DNA from: an uncultured Lachnospira sp.
GTDB lineage: Bacteria > Bacillota > Clostridia > Lachnospirales > Lachnospiraceae
DNA: 63,519 nucleotides
Assembly (NCBI GenBank): GCA_910585095.1
Contig: CAJUBU010000019.1
Coordinates: forward strand, 1 to 63,519
Direction of reading: 5' to 3'
Numbering within the stretch: position 1 is the first letter of the stretch; every line of letters starts with the position of its first letter. The notes under the pieces were generated by a model. It was not told where the DNA came from and did not search any database. It worked only from the letters and a program-made list of their open reading frames with translations. Below are positions 37,611 through 46,440 of the stretch, in pieces. The position numbers and the translations under genes were made by a program.

Positions 37611-37847
37611 ATGTTTCTCCTATTATGAAATATTTTATACTAGAAAATTAACAAATAGAATTTTATCACTTTAGCATAAATACTGTAGGTTTTGACAAAA
37701 CTGTGAGTATTTTAGCACAAATTATTTTTCTGTTCAATAATTATACAAAATGTATTATACTATTATCTATCATTTTGTTATACTATTTATAAATCATCAA
37801 AATAAGGCTTGATGCGACAATAGAAATCGCCTATGCAGCTGTTTTAG

Positions 37848-37899
37848 CAGTTTTCTCTATTACGCAATTCCTACGCTACACTTCGGAATGGAGGATTTT
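37848..37899 (+). repeat. 52-bp leader repeat carrying the ribosome site, copy 1
   Basis: CAGTTTTCTCTATTACGCAA continues as TTCCTACGCTACACTTCGGA and ends ATGGAGGATTTT directly at the ATG of the next gene. ATTCC/GGAAT can pair, leaving GGAGG single-stranded. The right edge of the window (63465-63516) has the same 52 bases with four changes, again ending at what looks like a gene start. Upstream, 37611-37847 is gene-free. Confidence 0.7.
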
Positions 37900-37900
37900 T

Positions 37901-38473
37901 ATGAATTATAATCATTTTATTGCTATAACCAATCGCCATTTATGCAAAAAAACAGATTATTTACAACAGATTAAACACATTGCACAGCTTCATCCAAAAG
38001 CAATTGTGCTAAGAGAAAAGGACTTACCTTTAGAAGAATATATCACACTTGCCAAAAATGTTTTACAAATATGCAAAAAAGAGGACACAACACTTATTCT
38101 ACACAACTATGTAGAAGCAGCGCATGTCCTTCAACACCCTTATATTCACTTGCCAATTTCCGTATTGTCATCTATTCTTCCATCTGACAATACACTATCA
38201 TCAATCACTATGCTAGGGACTTCTATTCATTCTATTGAACAAGCCTTTCTTGCCAAACAATTTAGGTGCAATTATATATTTGCTGGGAATATATATGAAA
38301 CAAACTGTAAACCTGATCTTGCAGGAAAGGGACTAAATTTTCTCAAAGAGGTCGTTAAAACTGTCCATATACCTGTATATGCCATTGGAGGCATCTCACT
38401 TAACAATATAAATGAAGTATTATCCGCTGGTGCCGCAGGAGGCTGTATGATGTCTGGTTTTATGCAACAGTGA
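37901..38473 (+). CDS. TenI/ThiE-like thiamine phosphate synthase-family protein
   Basis: This is a 190-residue TIM-barrel protein. FIAITNRHLC, IVLREKDLPLEEY and IPVYAIGGISLNNINEVLSA follow the ThiE/TenI pattern, with a GTSIHS loop near residue 108. ThiE joins HMP-pyrophosphate and the thiazole phosphate; TenI-like members isomerise the thiazole instead. The active-site features of ThiE (the R/K and D/S residues for pyrophosphate) are only partly visible, so TenI-like is equally likely. It is among the few plus-strand genes and carries the portable leader repeat directly before its start. No TPP riboswitch seen. Confidence 0.75.
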   Translation: MNYNHFIAITNRHLCKKTDYLQQIKHIAQLHPKAIVLREKDLPLEEYITLAKNVLQICKKEDTTLILHNYVEAAHVLQHPYIHLPISVLSSILPSDNTLSSITMLGTSIHSIEQAFLAKQFRCNYIFAGNIYETNCKPDLAGKGLNFLKEVVKTVHIPVYAIGGISLNNINEVLSAGAAGGCMMSGFMQQ

Positions 38474-38542
38474 ACATTATCTTTCGTTTCTATAATTGCA
38501 TTTATTATCAAAAGATATTTGTAAACCAATTATTCAAGCATT

Positions 38543-39088
38543 TTACTCTCCAAACAATTTAACCAACATTGGAGTATATCCTAAATATGGAAGTACTTTA
38601 TCAAGCAAATCCTTTGTCTTTAATCGTATACTTGAAGTATTGATACATGGATGACACCCAATATACTCCCCTTTTAGGATATCTTCATCTAAAAGAAGAC
38701 AAACATCATGGTTTACATCATTTAACAGCCCCATCACGCTTACTGAACCAGGCGTAACATTCAGATATTTTATCATATCTTCATCACTTGCAAAGGATAA
38801 TCTTGCCGAATGAATTTGAGAAGAAAGTTCTTTTGTCTTAAATTTTTTATCTTTTGCCATCATAAGCAAATAAAACTTTGTACCTTGCCTGTTGCATAAA
38901 AATAAATTTTTACATATTTCAGCCTCTAATGATTCTTCTATATCTTTGCATACTTCCATTGTCATAGCTGGCTTATGATCTATCCTTTCATATATAACAC
39001 CAAGCTTATCTAACATGTTATATACATAAATCTCTTTATCCATGCGACCTGTTTCATCATTTGGTCGCCCGATATACCTTTCTAACAT
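38543..39088 (-). CDS. YbaK/ProX-type aminoacyl-tRNA editing protein
   Basis: This is a 181-residue protein. YERIDHKPAMTMEVCKDIE, KNLFLCNRQGTKFYLL and SVMGLLNDVNHDVCLLLDED match the ProXp-ala/YbaK fold, including the lysine of the FLCNR-type strand. Such proteins clear Ala (or other wrong residues) from tRNA(Pro) or from tRNA(Cys). The start at 39088 is chosen because GGAG lies seven bases ahead; the ATG at 39094 is too close. It follows metF by 12 bp and is likely cotranscribed. Confidence 0.88.
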   Translation of the reverse strand: MLERYIGRPNDETGRMDKEIYVYNMLDKLGVIYERIDHKPAMTMEVCKDIEESLEAEICKNLFLCNRQGTKFYLLMMAKDKKFKTKELSSQIHSARLSFASDEDMIKYLNVTPGSVSVMGLLNDVNHDVCLLLDEDILKGEYIGCHPCINTSSIRLKTKDLLDKVLPYLGYTPMLVKLFGE

Positions 39089-39100
39089 AATCATTCTCCA

Positions 39101-39958
39101 TTATTCTTGGCAAGCTTCCACAATCTGTCTTGCAATATCTGGCTTATTCATCGTATAGATATGCACTCCATCAACACCATTTTTTTGCAAATCCATAATT
39201 TGTTTTATTGCATAATCAATTCCTGCTTTATACATATCTACTGGTGAATTTCCATATTTTGCTATAATATCTGTCAGCTTTTTAGGCACTGATGAACCAG
39301 ACAACGAAATGGATGTATTAATTTGTTTAGCACTGGTAACTGGCATAATACCCGCATGAATGGGAACGGTAATTCCTATTTTATCGGTGTATTCTCTAAA
39401 TTGATAAAATATATCATTATCAAAAAATAATTGTGTAATAAAAGCTTCTACCCCCATATCCTGTTTTTCCTTCATATGAGCAATATCTTCCTCTATACTT
39501 GCCGCTTCAAAATGCTTTTCTGGATAACATGCCCCTAACAATTTGAGTCCTGTTTTTTCTTTTAATCGTGCAATAAGGTCTGTTGCATAAATAAATTCAC
39601 GATTATTATACTGTTCGTCACTCATATCTTTTGGTCTATCACCACGCAGTGCAAGTACATTATATATATTATGCGTTTCAAGTTCACTGCAAAGTTTATC
39701 AATATCTTCTTTTGTGCTTCCCACACAAGTCATATGTGCAATAGCTTGTACATTCAATTCATTTTGTATATAAGAAGCAATATCTATTGTTTTTTTAGAC
39801 ATGCTTCCCCCTGCCCCATATGTTACACTGATAAATTCTGGCTCTAATTTTGCCAAATCACTTACAATCTTGTATGCTCCTTCAAAATCCCCTTCTTTTT
39901 TGGGCGGAAACACCTCAAAAGAAAGATGTTTTGATGCACTATTTTCATTGGTTTTCAT
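39101..39958 (-). CDS. metF: Methylenetetrahydrofolate reductase
   Basis: This 285-residue TIM-barrel flavoenzyme reduces 5,10-methylene-THF to 5-methyl-THF, feeding methionine synthesis (and, in some anaerobes, the acetyl-CoA pathway). Motifs are SFEVFPPKKEGDFEGAYKIV at the start, FISVTYGAGGS, AIAHMTCVGST and the ALRGDRP loop. VEAFITQLFFDND follows. Full family length. The gene directly precedes the YbaK-like gene. No SAM riboswitch is visible in the 35-base gap upstream. Confidence 0.96.
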   Translation of the reverse strand: MKTNENSASKHLSFEVFPPKKEGDFEGAYKIVSDLAKLEPEFISVTYGAGGSMSKKTIDIASYIQNELNVQAIAHMTCVGSTKEDIDKLCSELETHNIYNVLALRGDRPKDMSDEQYNNREFIYATDLIARLKEKTGLKLLGACYPEKHFEAASIEEDIAHMKEKQDMGVEAFITQLFFDNDIFYQFREYTDKIGITVPIHAGIMPVTSAKQINTSISLSGSSVPKKLTDIIAKYGNSPVDMYKAGIDYAIKQIMDLQKNGVDGVHIYTMNKPDIARQIVEACQE

Positions 39959-39993
39959 AATTGTATTGATTTCCTTTCACCTTTAATATAATG

Positions 39994-40191
39994 TTAATGA
40001 ATATCAAGTTCAGGAGGAACATCAATCTGTTTGGACACATATTTACCATCTTTTTTACGCTGTTTAACACATTCTGTAAGTAAATATTCTATTTGTCCGT
40101 TAACTGAACGAAAATCATCTTCAGCCCATTGTGCCAGCGCATTGTATAGGCTTTCTGATAATCTAAGCGGCACTTGTTTTTTTACTGCCAT
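39994..40191 (-). CDS. Ribbon-helix-helix (Arc-like) protein
   Basis: This is a 65-residue protein. Basic N-terminus, then the RHH strand VPLRLSESLYNALAQWAED and helix SVNGQIEYLLTECVKQRK. It is the size and layout of an Arc/CopG-type DNA binder with a short acidic tail. Its ATG overlaps the TGA of the SPFH gene (ATGA), so the two are translated together. In many Firmicutes a similar small protein is next to the SPFH gene. It could act as a regulator of the operon. Confidence 0.8.
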   Translation of the reverse strand: MAVKKQVPLRLSESLYNALAQWAEDDFRSVNGQIEYLLTECVKQRKKDGKYVSKQIDVPPELDIH

Positions 40192-41186
40192 CAGTACAAA
40201 CTTCCTGAATTAACGACTGGTTGCGCATCACGATTGCCACACAGGACAACAAGTAAATTTGAAACCATCGCCGCTTTTCGTTCTTCGTCTAATTCCACTA
40301 CTTGTTTTTCATTTAAACGCTCTAATGCCATCTCAACCATTCCAACTGCTCCATCAACAATCATTTTTCTCGCATCTATAATAGCAGACGCTTGCTGTCT
40401 TTGCAACATTACAGAAGCAATTTCTGGAGCATATGCAAGATAAGTGATACGTGCCTCTACTATCTCAAGTCCCGCATCCGCAACTTTGCTTTGTATCTCA
40501 TCTCGAATACGTGATGCAACCGTCTCGCTTGAACCGCGCAAACTGCCCTCATCTGCCAATCCATCACCTGTTGTATCAACATTGGATGCCACGTCATATG
40601 GATAGATTCTTACGATATTTCTAAGGGCGCTGTCACACTGCAGTGATAAATATTCTTTGTAATTATCAACATTAAATACGGCTTTTGCTGTATCTGTAAC
40701 TTTCCATATAACAGCAATTCCAATTTCTACTGGATTGCCAAGACAATCATTAATTTTTTGTCTGCCATTGTTTAAAGTCATATTTTTAAGCGATATTTTA
40801 TTATTTCCAATAGTTATTGTCATTTCAGAAGCATTTTTAATTCCAAGTCCATTTATATTAGATTCCAAGTCTCCGCTCTGTGCAAGTTTTGTATTGGCAG
40901 CAGGGTTGACAAAATAAAATCCTGGTTCACGAATCGTACCAATATAATTGCCAAACAATGTTAAAACTAATGCTTCCTGTGGCTTTAATATTCTTAAACC
41001 TACCAATGGAAACCATGCCACACATGTAACAAAGATAGACAATCCCAGTAAAAAACCGCCTCCTGTCACTTCTCCAGTCATTATTGCTCCAAAAACAATA
41101 CCTGTAATACTTAAAATCTCCACTAACAGACAGATAAGCAATACTCTCATTCCATGTTTCTTATTCTTAAGTATTTTTTCTTCCAT
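40191..41186 (-). CDS. SPFH (band 7/stomatin-like) membrane protein
   Basis: This is a 331-residue protein. Two N-terminal hydrophobic segments (about 14-35 and 42-65) are followed by an SPFH domain (GFYFVNPAANTKLAQSGDLE, then NPVEIGIAVIWKV, YLSLQCDSALRNIVRIYPYD) and a helical end with ILDARKMIVDGAVGMVEMAL. Such proteins form rings at membrane microdomains. The Arc-like gene is coupled at the end. GGAGG upstream of the start. Partner proteases of the NfeD type are not in this window. Confidence 0.9.
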   Translation of the reverse strand: MEEKILKNKKHGMRVLLICLLVEILSITGIVFGAIMTGEVTGGGFLLGLSIFVTCVAWFPLVGLRILKPQEALVLTLFGNYIGTIREPGFYFVNPAANTKLAQSGDLESNINGLGIKNASEMTITIGNNKISLKNMTLNNGRQKINDCLGNPVEIGIAVIWKVTDTAKAVFNVDNYKEYLSLQCDSALRNIVRIYPYDVASNVDTTGDGLADEGSLRGSSETVASRIRDEIQSKVADAGLEIVEARITYLAYAPEIASVMLQRQQASAIIDARKMIVDGAVGMVEMALERLNEKQVVELDEERKAAMVSNLLVVLCGNRDAQPVVNSGSLY

Positions 41187-41271
41187 TTGTCCATACCTCC
41201 AAAAATAAATTAATTTGATATCATTATAATATCACATTGATTTTTTAAAGTCAAATAAATAATACTAATTT

Positions 41272-41811
41272 TTACATACTCATAATTGCTGCAATTACAA
41301 CACTTGCCACAATTCCCGCCAATGTTGCCATAAGCGAACCTGCCAGCGTCCATTTGGTTTTTGTCACCTTTGCTGCAATAGCATAAACTGAGATTGTAAA
41401 AAACACGGTTTCTGTTGCAGAGGTTGTTATAGAAGCAATTAAACCAATATATGAGTCTGTTCCAAACTCTTCAAATAAGTCAAGTGTCAAACCAGTAGCC
41501 GCTGATGAGCTAAACAATCGTACTAAAAGCAATGGCAGCAGCGGCGCTGGAAGTCCTATTTTATCTGTATAATCTCCCAACAAATTTGCTAACATATCCA
41601 AAAATCCAGACGCTCTCAGTATTCCAACTGCCATCATTAATCCTATTAACGTTGGCACAATCGATGCTACTGTTTTCATTCCATCCTCAGCACCGACAAC
41701 AAATTCATCATAGATATCTACTTTTTTATACATGCCATGAATGACAACAATTAAAATAACAATTGGAATAATATATGCTGAAGCGATAACTAAAACTGAT
41801 ACAATCCCCAT
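41272..41811 (-). CDS. spmB: Spore maturation protein B
   Basis: This is a 179-residue membrane protein with about five hydrophobic segments; VVGAEDGMKTVASIVPTLIG and SAATGLTLDLFEEFGTDSYI are typical of SpmB. Together with SpmA, encoded 20 bp upstream, it contributes to spore core dehydration. The presence of both genes suggests that the organism, or its ancestor, forms endospores. Confidence 0.93.
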   Translation of the reverse strand: MGIVSVLVIASAYIIPIVILIVVIHGMYKKVDIYDEFVVGAEDGMKTVASIVPTLIGLMMAVGILRASGFLDMLANLLGDYTDKIGLPAPLLPLLLVRLFSSSAATGLTLDLFEEFGTDSYIGLIASITTSATETVFFTISVYAIAAKVTKTKWTLAGSLMATLAGIVASVVIAAIMSM

Positions 41812-41830
41812 AAATACCCTCCATCACTGC

Positions 41831-42409
41831 TCACGGATAAACCTTGCTCATTATTTTTGCAAAAATAATGCCTACTAATGTACTAATCGATGTAGCTATA
41901 ATGGCTGGAACCAATATTGCTGTGGGGTTAGCGCTTCCGTATTGACTTCTGTAAGCTATCATATTCATTGGAATTAACTGTAAAGAAGATACATTTAATA
42001 CTAAAAATGTACACATTTCATTGGAGGCTGTATCAGAGCCTTTATTTAGATGGCTAAGACTGCGCATTGACCGTAATCCTGCGGGTGTTGCAGCCCACCC
42101 AAGACCTAATATATTAGATATAACATTCGTTGTCATATGTTTCATTGCTTCATCTTCTGGAGGTACATTTGGAAACATCCATTTCATAAATGGCGCTAGT
42201 TTTTTTGTGCAAGACGCTATCAAACCAGACTTATCAGCAACCTGCATAAGCCCAGTCCATAGAGACATCACTCCCAACATGGTAATACACAGCGCTACTG
42301 CATCTTTTGCCGATTCAATAGCGCCGTCTGCCACTGCCTGTATGTTACCAGTAAGCATACCATATACAACGCCTACAACAATCATAAATCCCCATAAATA
42401 ATTAAGCAT
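41831..42409 (-). CDS. spmA: Spore maturation protein A
   Basis: This is a 192-residue membrane protein; MLNYLWGFMIVVGVVYGMLT and GLGWAATPAGLRSMRSLSHL are typical of SpmA, along with TNVISNILG before. It is the first gene of the spmA-spmB pair. GAGGG ahead of the ATG. The upstream stretch holds a terminator-like repeat for the gene behind it. Confidence 0.93.
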   Translation of the reverse strand: MLNYLWGFMIVVGVVYGMLTGNIQAVADGAIESAKDAVALCITMLGVMSLWTGLMQVADKSGLIASCTKKLAPFMKWMFPNVPPEDEAMKHMTTNVISNILGLGWAATPAGLRSMRSLSHLNKGSDTASNEMCTFLVLNVSSLQLIPMNMIAYRSQYGSANPTAILVPAIIATSISTLVGIIFAKIMSKVYP

Positions 42410-42518
42410 AAAACCCTCTAAACTATGTAAACAATAAAAAATATTTTACAAATTTTCTATCATTATAAAAAATACTTACATTATTTTATGTAGAAAAAAT
42501 ATTCTTTATTACAATTAA

Positions 42519-42577
42519 ATACTCCACAGCTTGCTGTGGGGTATTTGACCCTCGCGGCATTTTATTGCTCGCGGGAA
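42519..42577 (-). terminator. Double hairpin, repeat-like terminator
   Basis: AAATACTCCACAG-CTTG-CTGTGGGGTATTT (arms 42519-42531 and 42536-42548) is followed by CCTCGCGG/CTCGCGGG. It lies just past the stop of the helical-repeat gene. TTTGACCCTCGYGGYATT is shared with 31066-31084, so this is a repeat type used as a terminator. Confidence 0.6.
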
Positions 42578-42584
42578 TAAAAAT

Positions 42585-44132
42585 TTACTCGTCTTTTCTT
42601 TGTATTGTAATTCCTTGAGGTTTATTAATTATTCCTTCTATTAACTCTTTCATCTTCTTTTGTACATCTTCTCTTACCTCTTTTGATAAAATATCACACA
42701 AATATTGATAAAGTTCAGGAAATGATATTTTCAGCGGCTTTTGTTCTATTTCTACCCATTGTTCAATCACTCTCAACGCCGTAAATCTACAATTTATTAT
42801 GGGCATACGCAATGCCGATTTTATTAATTCTATCCCTTTTCCCGGATATGTACTAAGAAATTGCATCAGATACGAAAGTGTCCTATAACAAGAAAATTCT
42901 TCACCAACTCCAATTTCATCTTTGCTTCCTGTACTTAACTTATCCACTTCCAATTTTTCACTGATTAATTGAATAATATCATCTACCTTATAATTATCTT
43001 GCATTAACAAGCTTGCCAATTGGAAGTTTGTCTCAAAATCTTCAAGCAATGAATCATATGCCTGCTCTTTATAGTCAATTCCCAAATCTCTTGCAAGTTC
43101 AAATTCAACTATATTTCCCTTATTTAACGCTTCTTTAATAGTCTTTAAAACCGTATCGCTATATAAAATATTCTTTGCTTGATTATAAATATCAGAAAAA
43201 TCTTCAGATTGTTCTTTTGCATATATCATTATTTTATAAATTAAAGAATAATCCTCTGCCTCAATTTCTTCACACTGCATTGTCTTTTTCATAAACGTTT
43301 CTAACAATTTATCTGCATCTTCTATTGCTGAAATACCTGGCTCTGGCTCATCATCAAGGAGTGCGCTGATAATGCTTGCAGCTCCTCGATACTCTTTAAT
43401 TGTCATTGGCTCCTTCAATCGTTCTAATAAATTGATATGTATATAACAGTCAATAGCAGAATAGTTTGGAAGAACCTCATTATCCACTCCATTTAAAAGA
43501 ATCCAGTGTTTTATCTCCTCATTTTCAGGTTCAAGAAAAGAATTTACAAGAAAAACTCTACCCCATCCTTTTACTTTCTTTACTGCTTCAAAAATTTCCT
43601 TATTATCATCATCCCAGCCACGCATCAAATAACCTGAATATAAAGTAAACTCATCATTTAATGCAAAATTACGAATTATCTCTTTAAATTCTTCATTATT
43701 ATTGGTATTAAACAATTCCATAATAGACATACCAACTTTTATTGCTTCTGATTTTGTCCCAAAAATTATTAAATCCATTGCAAAATTATAGATATTTTTT
43801 GTATTCAACTGGTCTTTATGCTCTATAATATAATTTTGAATATCATCAATATGAGAAAGCATATGCCCTTTTATGGCAAATTCATGAATCATTGCTTTGG
43901 CATTTGCACCCTCTCCTTTATTTGCCAACTCAATAGCATTTATAATTTGTTTATATTCTTCACTTTCCGTATCACTTGAAATCTTAGTGTGAAACATTAT
44001 AATTCCATCCATTGCACCATCTGCAAAACGAATTTTATTTCCATCATCTTCTTTTGGCAAAGAAAAATCAGAAGGTAATGTTCCTTCTTCATTAATGGCT
44101 TCTTTAATTAATTCATAGATTGGTTTTTCCAT
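42585..44132 (-). CDS. All-helical HEAT-like protein (annotated elsewhere as limonene hydroxylase)
   Basis: This is a 515-residue soluble protein. Its start MEKPIYELIKEAINEEGTLP and the conserved stretch IRFADGAMDGIIMFHTK recall a family of Firmicute proteins commonly, and without evidence, labelled limonene hydroxylase. The remainder is a string of helices typical of HEAT-type repeats, with no cofactor motif of a hydroxylase. Function unknown; a scaffold or binding role is plausible. It stands alone with a terminator-like repeat at its end and another terminator at 44315 upstream. Confidence 0.6.
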   Translation of the reverse strand: MEKPIYELIKEAINEEGTLPSDFSLPKEDDGNKIRFADGAMDGIIMFHTKISSDTESEEYKQIINAIELANKGEGANAKAMIHEFAIKGHMLSHIDDIQNYIIEHKDQLNTKNIYNFAMDLIIFGTKSEAIKVGMSIMELFNTNNNEEFKEIIRNFALNDEFTLYSGYLMRGWDDDNKEIFEAVKKVKGWGRVFLVNSFLEPENEEIKHWILLNGVDNEVLPNYSAIDCYIHINLLERLKEPMTIKEYRGAASIISALLDDEPEPGISAIEDADKLLETFMKKTMQCEEIEAEDYSLIYKIMIYAKEQSEDFSDIYNQAKNILYSDTVLKTIKEALNKGNIVEFELARDLGIDYKEQAYDSLLEDFETNFQLASLLMQDNYKVDDIIQLISEKLEVDKLSTGSKDEIGVGEEFSCYRTLSYLMQFLSTYPGKGIELIKSALRMPIINCRFTALRVIEQWVEIEQKPLKISFPELYQYLCDILSKEVREDVQKKMKELIEGIINKPQGITIQRKDE

Positions 44133-44314
44133 TTTTTAATTGTTCCTCTCTTTTTTATTATAATTTTATTGTGGTTATTATATCATAAAGATGATATAAA
44201 CCTATATATAAAATTTATTTTAATAAATATTACACTTCTTATCTTTTTTAGTAAAAAAGAATAACTTTACAATTTTTGGTGCTATCATATCAAAGAAATA
44301 AACATAAAAAATAC

Positions 44315-44339
44315 CTATCCTGTACAACAGACAGGATAG
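44315..44339 (-). terminator. Terminator of the acyl-ligase operon
   Basis: CTATCCTGT and ACAGGATAG form a perfect 9-bp stem. Read on the minus strand it is followed by TATTTTTTATG. It lies about 65 bp past the stop of the acyl-ligase gene. Confidence 0.8.
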
Positions 44340-44362
44340 ATATTGTCCATTTCAATCAACTA

Positions 44363-44412
44363 ATTTAGTCAAGAGGATATTCGCAATCCGCTTCGCTGTT
44401 TGCTTAAAACCT
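44363..44412. repeat. Short interspersed repeat (R4)
   Basis: GTCAAGAGGATATTCGCAAT, then CCGCTTCGCTGTTTGCTTAA. Its right end overlaps the last codons of the acyl-ligase gene. It matches the left part of R1 closely, including the GGAT/ATCC dyad. Confidence 0.65.
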
Positions 44413-45942
44413 CTTTATTTTCTTCGTTGTATTCTTTTCAAATTCAACTTCTCTTAACTTTAATTTAAACACTCTCTTATATAATGGTGCACCAGTATTA
44501 TATTCATCCACAATTTTTTGCAGCTCTGCCAAAATATCTGTAATGTCTTTCTTTTCTGCATATTCATAATCTGGATAAATCTCAGCTTCTATAACACCCT
44601 CGCTGTCTCTTACTAATATTTCTTGTACAAGTCTGTTGTCTCCAATTTTATTTTCAATTTCTTCTGGAGAAACATTTTCACCATTTGGAGTGATAATAAG
44701 ATTTTTCTTTCTTCCTGTAAGAAAAATAAAATTATCTTCATCTACATAACCCAAATCACCAGTTTTTAACCAGCCATCTTCCAATGTATCTGCTGTCTCC
44801 TGTGGCATTTTATAGTATCCCTGCATAACGCTTGAACCTTTTATCCATAATTCTTCATCAACCGTCTTTGCCTCACAATTTGGCATAAGCTTTCCTACGG
44901 AACCCACTTTATTTTCCCATAAAAGATTGGTACTAATAACAGGCGAACATTCTGTCATACCATAGCCTTGAAGTATATTAATATCATATTTTTTAAATAA
45001 TTCAACATATGCCGGATTTAAGTATGCCCCGCCACTACATATTGTTTGAAACTGGTTTCCAAAAACATTCTCCTTTACAATCTGAGCTGGCAAAGCCGCC
45101 GCATCTTCTAATTTTTTTGCCATAGACTCTATCATAAGAGGTACCATTAATATCATATTTGGTTTAAATAATTTGATATTTTGAGCAACACGCATCAAAG
45201 AATCATTAATGCAAATAATAGCGCCTGTATAAAGTCCTTTTAAAATATCCATGCTGAGACAGTACGCATGATGAATTGGCAATACGGTTAAAAGTACTGT
45301 TTTTGGTTCAAATTTCATATCAAGGCAGGTAGCATTTTCAGCCATATTTTGGTGAGTGAGCATAACACCCTTGCTCTTTCCTGTTGTACCTGATGTAAAC
45401 ATAATTGTTGCAAGCTGTTCTGGTACTATTTCACATTCAAATCCTGATTCTTGCTGCTCAATTAATTCTTCAAAATATAATGTATTTGATATGATACTAT
45501 TTTTACTTAAAGCAATAAAATGTTTTATCTGTGGACATTTACTACCTGCCATATCTGCAACATTCGATTTATTTTCATCATATACTAATGTTGTTACATC
45601 AGCTCGATTTAATAGTTCACAAAGTTCTTCTGCCGATAACTGCGCATCTAATGGAACAGCAACACTGCCACAATTTACAATACCAAAATAAGCAGCTATC
45701 CATGTATACGATGTACTTCCAATAATAGCAATATGTTTACCTTGTTCCCCCAAAGAAGCCAACGCTTTTGAAAAGCATTCTGAATCCTTTTTTAACTGTG
45801 TATAGCTTTTTGATTCAATTACAGTTTCTGCTTTACCGTCCGCTCCTACTTGCTTTGTCTTAAATCGAAAGGCATCTTGTACGCCATATTCTTTTTCTGC
45901 CACTGCCAATAAATCACGAATTGTACTGCTAACAATATTCAT
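44404..45942 (-). CDS. AMP-forming acyl ligase (acyl-CoA/acyl-ACP synthetase family)
   Basis: This is a 512-residue adenylate-forming ligase. TIMFTSGTTGKSKGVMLTHQ (about residue 183) is the P-loop core motif A3. YGMTECSPVIS and LKTGDLGYVDEDNFIFLTGR (A5, A7) and the lysine-containing end NTTKKIKRF complete it. It activates a carboxylic acid as acyl-AMP and passes it to a thiol. With an acyl carrier protein encoded 120 bp upstream and no CoA-related gene, direct loading of that carrier is the likely job. Last gene of a five-gene unit. Its leader carries the intercistronic RNA motif (copy 2). Acyl substrate unknown. Confidence 0.93.
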   Translation of the reverse strand: MNIVSSTIRDLLAVAEKEYGVQDAFRFKTKQVGADGKAETVIESKSYTQLKKDSECFSKALASLGEQGKHIAIIGSTSYTWIAAYFGIVNCGSVAVPLDAQLSAEELCELLNRADVTTLVYDENKSNVADMAGSKCPQIKHFIALSKNSIISNTLYFEELIEQQESGFECEIVPEQLATIMFTSGTTGKSKGVMLTHQNMAENATCLDMKFEPKTVLLTVLPIHHAYCLSMDILKGLYTGAIICINDSLMRVAQNIKLFKPNMILMVPLMIESMAKKLEDAAALPAQIVKENVFGNQFQTICSGGAYLNPAYVELFKKYDINILQGYGMTECSPVISTNLLWENKVGSVGKLMPNCEAKTVDEELWIKGSSVMQGYYKMPQETADTLEDGWLKTGDLGYVDEDNFIFLTGRKKNLIITPNGENVSPEEIENKIGDNRLVQEILVRDSEGVIEAEIYPDYEYAEKKDITDILAELQKIVDEYNTGAPLYKRVFKLKLREVEFEKNTTKKIKRF

Positions 45943-46010
45943 TTAATCCTCATTTCTGCGCTGCTTTCAATCCAAATTATTTTGTATCAAACAGCGCCAC
46001 AGATACAAAA
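45943..46010 (-). ncRNA. Candidate intercistronic RNA motif, copy 2
   Basis: On the minus strand TTTTGTATC/GATACAAAA (46002-46010 with 45980-45988) forms a 9-bp stem closing a 13-base loop containing GGCGCTG. Sixteen bases later AAAGCAGCGCAGAAATGAGG precedes the acyl-ligase start; CAGCGC is the exact complement of the loop's GCGCTG. Copies 1 and 3 share the layout. If formed, the pairing would lie next to the ribosome site of the ligase and could set its level relative to the carrier protein. Confidence 0.55.
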
Positions 46011-46060
46011 CAAGACATCACATTTTACAATTATTCTTATCTTCAATAATAAATATTTTA

Positions 46061-46285
46061 TTATGAAATTTTTTCTAAATAATCAACTGCTTCTTGTACT
46101 GTACGGATATTTGCTGCCTCTTCCTGATTTATTTCAACATTTAATTCATCTTCAACCTCACCAAGCATACTCATAAAATCATAAGAAGTAAATCCTAAAT
46201 CCTCCATAAACCTTGACTCTGGTTTGATATCCTCTTTTTTTACTTCAACATATCTTAATATTATATCCGTTAACTTTTCTAACAT
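46061..46285 (-). CDS. Acyl carrier protein
   Basis: This is a 74-residue acidic helical protein. FMEDLGFTSYDFMSMLGEVE carries the phosphopantetheine serine (Ser34, in GFTS where most carriers read GADS), and the four-helix spacing fits. It should be loaded by the ligase next to it and used by the condensation-domain protein upstream. It is distinct from the housekeeping fatty-acid carrier both by motif and by context. Confidence 0.9.
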   Translation of the reverse strand: MLEKLTDIILRYVEVKKEDIKPESRFMEDLGFTSYDFMSMLGEVEDELNVEINQEEAANIRTVQEAVDYLEKIS

Positions 46286-46440
46286 TATTTTCTCCTTCTA
46301 TTTATATAATTTTTAAATATTTGCAAAATCACTTCTTTCAAAGTATATACTAGCAAAATAAAAAATTAAAGTTTCACAATTATCTAATATAATTTATAGA
46401 TAATTAAAATTTTATCATTATTTATAATATAGAATAAATA

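Noticed and set aside
37611..37900. TPP riboswitch before the TenI/ThiE-like gene
   Set aside because: No CTGAGA or thi-box sequence; the leader is the 52-bp repeat instead.
39959..39993. SAM riboswitch or T-box before metF
   Set aside because: Only 35 bases separate the genes and no such motif is present.
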